A stretch of 64,000 bases of DNA, taken from assembly GCA_021613375.1 (NCBI GenBank), contig CM038726.1, forward strand, positions 11,664,253 to 11,728,252. Direction: 5' to 3'. The notes beneath the pieces were generated by a model. The model worked only from the letters and a program-made list of their open reading frames with translations, was not told the origin of the DNA and did no database searches. Positions within the stretch are counted from its first letter, which is position 1; each line of letters begins with the position of its first letter. Origin of the DNA: Megaleporinus macrocephalus. Lineage: Eukaryota; Chordata; Actinopteri; Characiformes; Anostomidae. The position numbers and the translations under genes were made by a program. Below, piece after piece: positions 56,001 to 64,000 of the stretch.

Positions 56001-59000
56001 AACATTAAAGTGCAGAAAGTCTGGTTTTTATATGGTTTTATAAGTAATATGCATCTGTCAACAATACAGGCCCTTTTAGGCACACTCCTTTAATTTAGGA
56101 GCACTATTAGTTGAGCTCAAATAAAATGGTAATAATACAATCACTTTTGGTACTTTGTTGCAAATGCTTTACAGTCTATGACTGTGTGAGGTCTTTGAAC
56201 CCACGTATACTCATCTAATTCATGATCTATCCACATTTAATTTACAGTTGGCCATAAATGCGAGTAACACAGACAGAAAACCATCTTGCATCAGTGCTTC
56301 TTTACATGCAAACATGACGTGTTGCAGAGTGCTATAGAGATCAGTCTTTGCAACTTTGCATTAATAAAAATGAAAAGGAGCTAATTTTACTTAATTCATG
56401 ATAGACTGCACATTCCTTTACCTTTGCTGGGCCATATCTTAACATTAACATTGTTACCTTGTGAGAGGGGTCAGGATTACAGATGTGGATTCATAGAAAC
56501 TCAAATGCGTCTCAAACCACTCCCTGAAGTGGTTTGCGCAAATAGATAAGTCAGCAATTTTCAATGCATCTTGGCTGTATGTTATTAAACATTATGTTTT
56601 AGGCAGTTTTTATGCACCTTTTAGCAAATTGTAATCTGGCCTTTCAGTACCTTTAGTCTTACAGTGATTTGCATCTTGTGGTAAACCCTTTGCTGTCATT
56701 CTGATGCATTCTTCTCTTTATGGTATAGATATAGATATAGATATCTAGACATCAACACAGTTGTTTTTAGCTGTTCAGCACAGCATATAAATACAAGCTT
56801 AAAGTGCAGACTTTCAGCTTTAATTTGAGAGTGTTTGGAATCCAAATGGTATGGTGAAGAGCTACGGTTTTCATAAATCACTCCCACATTTTAGGGGCTC
56901 AAGCTATTTGGACACACTATCATAATAATAATTAAACCATCTTGTTAATACTGGTTGCAAATTCTTTGCAGTCAATGACTCTCTAAAGTCTGATATCTAT
57001 AGACCTCACAAGACTTCAGGTTTCTTCCCTGTTCATGGTCTGCCAAAACTCCAGCTGCAGCTGTCTTTGGATCCAGCATGTTTTTGGGGTATTGAACCTT
57101 CAGTTTTGCCTTCAGTAAGTAAAAGGCATGTTGAATTTTACTGTGTGACTGACTTAGCCCCTGTAAAACATTCCTCTTCTTTGCCTCACAAAAATACTGG
57201 ATTGCTTTCACAGTATGCCTCAGGTCACTGTCCAGCTGTTGACAATTGTGGTTGCGTCTAAGTGAACAATATAGCCATATACACTTCAGAACTAATCCTG
57301 GTGTTTTCTCATCAGTCACATGATCAATAAATACAAGTTATATTGGCAGCAATGCATGCCCATGCCATAACATTACTTCCAGATGTGGTGGTATACTTTG
57401 AATCATAAATGATTCTTATCCATGTCCATACTTTTGTTGTTTAATTATTATGGTACATGTGTATCTTTGCCTCATCCGTACATAAGATGTTGTTCCAAAA
57501 CTGCACAAGACTTTTAAGATGCTTTTTGGCAAACTCTACTTTGGTCACCCTGATTTTTGTTTACGTATTGCAGGAGACTATGTATTTACACTGTTTTTAC
57601 ATATTGATTGTTGACATTGATAGACACCGGCCAACCCCTCCAAGGTATTCTTGATTTGGGCAACTATTGTGAAGCAGCTAAAATAACAATAAATGTAAAA
57701 ATGTACAAATATGTCTGGGCGTATTTTGGACAGCTGTCATTCCTGTCTGACAGATTAACTTGTGGATCACAGCGACAGCGAAAACTGTGCTTGAAGGACG
57801 TTTTCAGCGAGCAAAGGCACCAGAATGTAATATTTACTGTTATATTCTACAAAATATACTAAAATAATGTTATATGTATTAGTATATATAATGAAAAATA
57901 AATTTAAACGATGGTACAATTAACTACAAAAAATTTGTTTTTTGTTATTCTAAAAAACCTTAATCTGGTCTTGTTCTCATCTTGGTCTCAAAAACTCCTA
58001 GTCTTGGTCTTAGCCAAGCACAAAATAGCAAGTGCAATACATGTACACATCTTGTCCCTTTATTTACAACATTATATTCCCCTAAATGCGATTCCAGGCC
58101 TCTCATCAGAACCCACGTGTGGCTGCTCTGCACCAATGGCCATGTGTCCATAGGCAAATGAGCCAGAGTGGGACGTTTTAATAATGAGTACTTTTAGTCT
58201 TCAGTGGTTTGCCATGTTGTTTGTTACTGCTAGGCTCAGCATTGTATTCTTGCTTCTTTCATACAATTGAACCACTTAGTGTGTTGTTAATTTAAGCCAA
58301 ATGTTTTACTTTATTCAAACATGTTACAAAACAGGGCCAAAAAAACAAAAACTGTAATAGTTGTCATTTAGTGATGGAAAGCACTGCATACAGTTAGTTA
58401 CCTATTACATTACAAGCTGCCTCTTACCTTTGTCACAGCTAGTGCAGTTTACAGGGCCAGCATCCAAACACTCAGCACAGGTGTGGTCGCACACTTGGCA
58501 CTGTCCGTTAGACTGGTACTTTCCTTCTGAGCAGCGTGTCACACAACGGCCCTCATCCAACCAGCTAAGACGTGAGAGCAGAAACAGATCAGCTGAACTA
58601 ATTTACCTCAGGGCTGTACTTTACAACAAATTAGATGAAATGGTATTAAATTGTATTAAATATTGATTATATATGATCACATGAGATTTATTTGATAAAC
58701 GCCATTACATGCAATTAACATAGTGTTTGTACTCAAAACTTTTTCCAGTGTTTTTTGAATGGATACATAAAACTACAAAATTGATTCATTACTTTGAAAA
58801 ATTTGATAAAATTATCTTTGCTGCCTGTTAATTTATCCATAGGTCTGATTATTGGTGTATTAATATTGACAATATTGATGGGAATCAGTGAATGGGAATC
58901 GAGTGAGGGAGAGAGTTGGCCGAAGGCATCTTAGGCCTATAGTCATGTTATTTTTCTTTATTTTGGCGTGAGCTGTGGTCTTACAGTAACTCAATAAAAA

Positions 59001-60266
59001 CCCATCTCTTATTCCAAGTCTCATTTCTTTGTGTAAGAACCCCACAATAATACAACAAATAAATACAAATAAACAAAAAAAGTAAAACAAATGTTGTTAA
59101 TTGTTGTTAATTGTTAATTATAAATTTTGGTTAGATAGCTAATTTCACAAGCTTTGTGAATATGGTCTGGTCTTGGAGCGCTGCAGTCCAGCACAGATTG
59201 GGGATTGCCATTCTCCAGTATGCTAACTAAACCTAATCATAAACTTGAATCTGGTAGATTTGAGTAATAAAATCCTACCCCCCCTCCACATAACTTGCCC
59301 CACACAGAATCAGAACTAATGACACTTTACTAAAGTTGAGCAATTGCTTTTCAGCATCATGCAACGTGGAAACTGAGACTAGGAATTCATAGAAAAAGTA
59401 CTGATCCTCACCGAGAAGGTGTGCACCCAATGCAGTCATCTTTTTTCGGCCCTTTGCATTTATAACAGGTGCTATCACATGCATGGCAGTTGCCTTCATC
59501 ATCCTGGAATTCTCCTATGACACACACAAAAATGTGCCTCGTAATGATTGCTCCTACAGTCAAATAACAGCATTTGAACGTTTAAGATGACTGACTCACC
59601 ATCACCACAATCATGACTCAGCACACACACTTCGTTCTGCAGTGTGTGTCCATCCACACACACAGAGCAGTTCCCTTTGCCTGGACCAATACAGGCTAGA
59701 CAGCTAGCATCACATCTGTGCAGAGTAACACACACAATTACCAAATCATCCGAACTTTTATTACTTTTTAATAGGCATATTTTAATCTTAATCTAAGAAA
59801 CTACAAAAAACTTATATCCACACTTACTGCCCATTTTATCAGCTTTACTTACCATACAGGTTTACTTGGTGGTTCTACAATTACAGACTATAGTCAGTCT
59901 ATTTCACTGCAAACTTTATTGTCCCTCTTTCATCATGTTCTTTAATGGTTAATGATTCTGTTGTCTGGATATTTTGGGTTGGTGAACTATTTTTACTCTA
60001 GCAGTGACATTGAGGTGTTTAAAAACTCCAGCAGCACTGCTATGTCAGATCCACTCACTACTGTGTCACTGAAGTTCTGAGAATGATCCAGGACCCAAAT
60101 AATATCTTCCTTAAGGTGGTCCTTTGGGGGTACAGAGCATTAAGAAACAGAATAAAGCTGGGATAACAAAGTATGCATAGAAACAGATGGACCACAGTCT
60201 GTAATAAATGAAAAAATGTTCCTCAATTCCAAATTCCACTTTAATTTTTTAAATCATATATTTTAA

Positions 60267-60345
<79 letters not shown>

Positions 60346-63300
60346 CTCCTTGCATCACTTTTAGCCATAACAAAAAAAATCTTACAATTTTTCCCACTAC
60401 TGTATAAAAACAAAAGTATTGGGTAACATTAGGTGTGTTACACCAGCTTTGAACAGCAGGGGTTAGCGCATTGAGAGATTATTATGTTAACATTATGTGA
60501 ACATTTTAAGACTAATGAATCACAAATAAAAGACCACCACACATACCTTCTGCAGAAGTTCTGTGTTGGTCCTGTGTTATCTAGATGTGACTGTGTGGGG
60601 TAAAAGCCCTGGCTGCAGGAAGACACACACCTCCATTCCTCCATCAGATACTTCTCAGCACAGCGGTTGCAGGACTCTAGGCCAGCAGCTGCACATACAT
60701 GAACACATATTTACATATCTGACAATGCACCATCAAAAGTTCTGCATTCTCTCTGCTATGTTTGGTAGAGACAAGTCCAATGGTCAGAACCTGCGCAGGT
60801 GGCACAGGCTGCATGACACAGCTCACAGGCATCACTCTGCTCATTGTAGTAGGTACCAGCTTCACAACTCTTCTGGCATTTGTTTCCAATAAGACTGAAA
60901 CAGAAAGATAGTTGGAAGCTTTCAAATTTAACATAATACAAAACTTGTTTTTAATGGTCCTATAATAGTAATTTGCATAATTATAAAATGACCTCCATTA
61001 CCTTGTGCCTTCTGCACATTCAGTGCAAATACTGGATGAAGTACACCTCACACAGTTCTCAGTGCATTTCCTACACGTGTTCTCTTCTGTGGTAGGACAA
61101 GGTACAGAGTACATCACAGGTTATTAAAATTTAGCCAAACAAAGAATCCAAAGCTGTATTCTCACGTGAATTTTGGTAACATGATACACAATCAAACAAA
61201 CACGTCACACTTGCTGTGCTCCTCTCTCCCTGTCTGTTTGTTTACCATGTTTTTCCATGTGCTTCTGTTTATTTTGTCACGCTCCTCACCTGTTCGTAGT
61301 TTGTCTCTCCTCCTTCCATCCCAAAGGTTTCTTGTCTCTTCTTATGCCCCTTATTGCATTTAATCTCAGCATTTTTTATTTTATTGTTGACTTTCATGCT
61401 CTCACCAACTCTGTCTGCACACCAACTCCTGGCAAGGTTAACCTCCAAAAAAAAACCCTTTTTTTTCGTCATCAGCTGTTCTTATGTCTTCTCAATTCAG
61501 TTTTGGCAAAACAGTCCACACAAAGTGAGCTCTTTTGCCATGTGCATATATTATCTAGTGAAAGGTTTATGGACATCTAACCATACATCTATAAGAGCTT
61601 ACTGGATTTCCTATTCCAAAACCATGCACATTAATACAAACCTACACAAACCTAGATTCATTTATGAGATTGCCAGATGGTGAGAATGGAGAAAAGAAAA
61701 TGTTTAGAGTCTTGTACCAGCGTGCTTTATACTACTACAATCATTTGATATTGTGCACAGTGATTTTGTGTGCAGCTGCTTGGCCATAAAAACCCAATAA
61801 GTGAAGCTGTCAATGCACAGTTCATATGCTAATATTCCTTCTTGAGACAGTTTGGAACTCTGTAGTAAGGTGGATCTACAGCCAGTTTTTTCTGTAGAGA
61901 TAGCGTGGCTATGTGCTGAAATTCATACACTTATTTGCCAAGTGTGAAAAAAACAGAAGTAACATCAGAAGTTTTTTTTTACCTCTGAGACTGTTTCATT
62001 ATTATATAACATATAACAAGGCTTAATTTTTAAAGCTTTGTCATTCCACAGCCTACTTGCCATGATCAAGGTAGTATCCATCTCCACAGTTGGTCACACA
62101 GCTGCTGGTGTCCTTATCTAGGTGGTATCCAGGCTTGCAGGAAGAGCACTGGTCACTGCGGCTGCCTGTACACATTGTACATGCCAAGTAGCACCTCTTA
62201 CAGCGCTTCCTGTCTCCCCAGAGGCCCTGTGGGCACCGAGACACACACGTCCTGCACACCCACAAAGGAGCAAGATAACATATCTTGGGGACTGCAATTC
62301 ACTGTGATCAACAATTTACAAATAAAGAACAAGAATAAGTTATGAATAACATAAGAGTCCGACCTTGTGCCGTTCTTGAATTTTAAGAAATAGTGCAAGC
62401 AGGAAATACATTGATGCGGACCTGGGCCCTCACAACCATCCTCACTGCATTCTGGGTCACATGAGCCTTTAACCAAAAACAGCTCTTGTAAACCTGTTTG
62501 TATTCTTTATTAAGGTAGGTATATTCCACTGAACATAAACGAGCAGTGCATTAAACTAAACAATGTATATTGAATAAAAAAATTACAAAACTCACTTTCG
62601 TATTCTTTTGTATTGTCATCATCAGTGGACATCTCAGCTGAGCGGGGCTGTTCATGGCGTTCATATGGGTGGCTGGAGGTGCCATACAGCACCAGAACCC
62701 ATTCTAACAGTTTCCCTACACATGCACCATTCAAAATAAAAAAAAAGGGGGCCCCTTTAAATTCGCTGCAGTGCAGCTCAAAAGCTAAAGAGTTAGCTCA
62801 CATAAATTGTAGCCACCAATGTTTTGACAATGTTTCGATTGTTGTAATTGACCGTTTGCAAAATTCTGACAAGTTATTCTCACATTGTTACACTGTTATA
62901 TCCATCCATCTTTCAGCTCATGGGTGGTAACATAATACTTGTTCTAACAGACTTAAAACATGTTTAGTAGCACAACTGAAAGCACAGAAAGAACATCTGA
63001 AATATTTTTTAAGTGTTGTATGTATATTTAAGATCATTATAGCCTGTAATGCATTATATTCCTGAGAGACACCTTTCCACTATTTCTTAGTCAAGTAATT
63101 ATGATTAATACACTACCACCACCATTTACAATGTAGGTTTGTTATGAGGAGTTTTTGCTTCATCTGAGAGAAAATGTAGCGTTTAGAGACAATTGTGAAA
63201 AAAATTCTCCTTTTTTGGTTAATTTTGGTGAATGTTGTCTAGCAGATCTGGTCACCCTGTAGTCGTGTGTTCCTCCTTCGGGAAGGAGTGTCTCTGATTT

Positions 63301-64000
63301 CCAGGATCCAGTCACCAGCTGCTTTCTCACCCCAGCAGTGAGTGGTCATGAACTCCCACTTCACAAAGCCCTCAGTGGAGTAATCATTGGGCCTAGACCA
63401 GAATCAGAATCAGAATCAGAATCAGAAATACTTTATTGATCCCAGGGGGAAATTGCAGTTATTGCAGTAGCAGCCGTTGTGTAGAAGAATAAACACTCTA
63501 GTAATAATTTACAACATAAAAGAAACTTGTCATATGTACACATATATAAGTCTTATGATACAATAGAATAATAAAATGTAAAGTGACTGTGGCTATAGTA
63601 ATAAGTACAGAACACCAATGCAGATACAGAAACATAGGCAAAGGCTGACTTTGGGGCCAATTAACACCATTATAGAAAAACCACAGACAAGTTATGCAAT
63701 AAAACTACAGTCAAGCATTTGTGTATATTCTTAAAAATGACTTTGTTTTAGAAAGTAACTAAACTAATGCACAATAAAGTCATATTAAATTGATCCAGTT
63801 TATGTTCATGGTGATGTTTTTTCTTACCGGATGGAAAGAATCTGAGATTTGGTTCCGGATGGGGAGGTGAGGGTTATGGACAGGTCTCCACGGCGCGGGT
63901 GAGTAATGGTGATGCGTAGGATTACATGCTCCAGATAAGCAACATGTTGACCATGCTGGGCGGAGCAACCTGAGGACTTATACACTGACCTCAGCACTCT
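40531..64000 (-). CDS. pcsk5: Proprotein convertase subtilisin/kexin type 5, membrane-bound form, 26 exons visible (5' part off-window)
   Basis: Coding exons in transcript order: >64000-63828, 63392-63256, 62715-62596, 62466-62364, 62251-62061, 61086-61002, 60894-60791, 60688-60547, 59715-59600, 59514-59412, 58564-58428, 55557-55357, 54838-54770, 54072-54030, 53927-53785, 53040-52840, 51927-51844, 51123-50925, 48989-48775, 48507-48265, 45623-45390, 45105-44931, 42987-42770, 42400-42300, 41570-41369, 41000-40531. The sum is 4209 nt with one frame, giving 1402 residues and TAA. Order of domains: end of the P domain, a long array of furin-like Cys-rich repeats, one transmembrane helix, and an acidic tail ending DDESYNFK. 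This is the PC5B architecture. From family knowledge it cleaves precursors at paired basic sites in the secretory pathway and at the cell surface. The signal peptide, prodomain and catalytic Asp/His/Ser lie off-window. All introns are gt/ag except one gc/ag after 62061. Confidence 0.95.
44020..44926 (+). mobile_element. L2-type LINE fragment in pcsk5 intron
   Basis: Forward, broken frames read KKPNLDPSEL*NYRPISNL, KAVALQLLIYFHMN and FRPHHSTETALVK, from the finger region of an L2 reverse transcriptase. The segment then jumps to a typical L2 3' UTR (around 44520-44926, cues 'ggtttctttctcttaatcc', 'ccttgccactgcctttggct', 'aaagctgctttgtaacaaaa'). It is internally deleted and inactive, and lies antisense to pcsk5. 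Confidence 0.7.
45802..46065. mobile_element. Palindromic hAT-like MITE, copy B (partial)
   Basis: Shares 'ttcgtcaatggttaggaccc', 'gcaggtattattggggtag' and 'agcactgcagtgacactgac' with copies at 31597 and 59822. It breaks off soon after 'gtggacagtgagcggacaca'. It lies in the pcsk5 intron between 45623 and 48265. Confidence 0.6.
46140..47915 (+). mobile_element. Non-LTR retrotransposon remnant with reverse-transcriptase motifs
   Basis: An open stretch at 46148-46417 (linker between endonuclease and RT: NYYLSLFTNSSSTKNFWKTV) is followed by frameshifted RT pieces. These include IDLTKAFDTVSHSLLQ near 46850, GVPQDSVLGPVLFNKYINDL near 46981 and ALRFITGDLY near 47125. The 3' part, 47.3-47.8 kb, is T-rich and low in complexity. 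The end resembles a LINE tail (ctcaatgtattaccgagtga ... gattgactgattga). It is inactive and antisense to pcsk5. Confidence 0.7.
49620..50345. repeat. Small dispersed repeats in pcsk5 intron
   Basis: The stretch 49620-49730 carries 'cagcatatgctg' and 'tatgctggtctt' motifs typical of a fish CATATGCTGG repeat. Two similar segments containing 'ttatttacactatggctgaa' (about 50090) and 'ttatttgcactatggctaaa' (about 50297) form a diverged direct duplication about 200 bases apart. No coding exon is seen between 48989 and 50925. Confidence 0.45.
56140..57620 (-). mobile_element. Nested or duplicated Tc1-like transposase remnants
   Basis: On the minus strand, 57560 downward reads KVEFAKKHLKSLVQFWNNIL, C-T-D-E-A-K-I, then GSNVMAWACIAAN, and after about 57300 the C-terminal part FCEAKKRNVLQGLSQSHSKI, QHAFYLLKAKLK and LQRICNQY, ending near 56945. 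A second diverged copy of the C-terminal end appears at about 56140-56215. Stops and frameshifts throughout mark both as dead. They lie in the 2.9 kb pcsk5 intron between 55557 and 58428. Confidence 0.7.
59822..60225. mobile_element. Palindromic hAT-like MITE, copy C
   Basis: The longest of the three copies. Its left arm (cccattttatcagctttact, catgttctttaatggttaat) is complementary in outline to its right arm (agcattaagaaacagaataa, catagaaacagatggaccac). The centre reads 'ctctagcagtgacattgagg' and 'aactccagcagcactgctat'. No coding capacity. It lies in the pcsk5 intron between 59715 and 60547. Confidence 0.65.
60270..60343. repeat. (TA)n microsatellite in pcsk5 intron
   Basis: About 37 uninterrupted TA units, 200 bases before the pcsk5 exon 60547-60688 on the genomic plus strand. 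Confidence 0.95.
62596..64000 (-). other. pcsk5: pcsk5 P-domain (homo B) exons
   Basis: Three exons (>64000-63828, 63392-63256, 62715-62596) encode the end of the P domain. It includes YLEHVILRITITHPRRGDLS, then TSPSGTKSQILS, GFVKWEFMTTHCWGEKAAGD and LLEWVLVLYGTSSHPYE. In this family the P domain is a beta-barrel that stabilises the catalytic domain and sets its calcium and pH dependence. After it, a short acidic linker (STDDDNTKEYE) leads into the first Cys repeat. The long gap between the first two exons holds a LINE tail. Confidence 0.93.
63398..63660 (-). mobile_element. CR1/Rex-type LINE 3' tail in pcsk5 intron
   Basis: On the minus strand the segment ends 'ggatcaataaagtatttctg' followed by four to five ATTCTG units (63399-63427 on plus). 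This is the 3' end structure of a widespread fish CR1-clade LINE. Only the 3' UTR is recognisable and the left limit is approximate. Its end lies about four bases from the acceptor AG of the exon 63256-63392. Confidence 0.65.

Larger units (their letters stand above)
41369..62466 (-). other. pcsk5: pcsk5 Cys-rich (furin-like repeat) array exons
   Basis: Twenty-two exons from 62466 down to 41369 encode about 1120 residues of repeats. The consensus is C-x2-C-x3-C-x2-C, a GP-x4-C-x2-C segment, then a variable loop and a CV-x2-CP-x-GF/Y segment. Roughly twenty modules are visible. In PCSK5 and PCSK6 this domain binds heparan sulphate and TIMPs and holds the enzyme at the cell surface or matrix. 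Most introns are phase 1 or 2, and several exons are phase-symmetric. The last module (41570-41369) has an acidic KEETEEEQQD loop followed by DCCNCTQTR. Confidence 0.93.

Noticed and set aside
41369..62466. Series of small Cys-rich open frames that look like separate secreted peptides
   Set aside because: Each is bounded by splice sites, and all join in one frame as pcsk5 Cys-rich repeat exons.

Overview
This is a 64 kb stretch of vertebrate nuclear DNA, almost certainly from a teleost fish. The genes have many short exons with gt/ag introns. The introns carry degenerate Tc1/mariner elements, L2/CR1-type LINE tails, a palindromic hAT-like MITE family and long TA microsatellites, a mix typical of bony fish. 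The palindromic MITE family recalls catfish or characin genomes (Otophysi), but that is only an impression.

Four protein genes were rebuilt exon by exon, and in each the reading frame closes across every junction. (1) gnaq, + strand, 1633-6293, 7 exons, 359 aa: G-protein alpha-q. (2) gna14-like, + strand, 9160-15791, 7 exons, 353 aa: a divergent Gq-class alpha subunit with exon boundaries at the same codons as gnaq, so a tandem duplicate. (3) prune2, + strand, 27146-36629, 10 coding exons, 327 aa: the short BNIP2/Cdc42GAP-homology (BCH) form. (4) pcsk5, - strand, 40531 to beyond 64000, 26 exons visible, 1402 aa visible: the membrane-bound proprotein convertase 5, from the P domain through the Cys-rich array to the transmembrane and acidic cytoplasmic tail. 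Its catalytic half lies beyond the right edge.

Layout: 1-1632 upstream flank of gnaq; 6294-8.8 kb gnaq 3' UTR; 9.2-15.9 kb gna14; 15.9-24.3 kb gene-poor with LINE fragments and microsatellites; 24.3-24.7 kb candidate prune2 promoter; 25.4-28.3 kb two 5'-truncated LINEs either side of the first sure prune2 exon; 28.5-36.6 kb prune2 body with Tc1 remnants; 36.6-40.4 kb convergent intergenic region with a 1.0 kb TIR element; 40.4-64 kb pcsk5. The order gnaq-gna14-prune2-pcsk5 matches human 9q21, but VPS13A, FOXB2, RFK and GCNT1, which lie between them in human, are missing.

The genes do not form a pathway. gnaq and gna14 act in receptor-PLC-beta signalling, prune2 in cytoplasmic trafficking and Rho/Cdc42-linked scaffolding, and pcsk5 in maturation of secreted precursors. 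I found no undescribed system. The points most worth checking are a GC-AG intron in pcsk5, LINE ends lying directly against two pcsk5 splice sites, a candidate extra prune2 exon, and an altered C-terminus in the gna14 protein.
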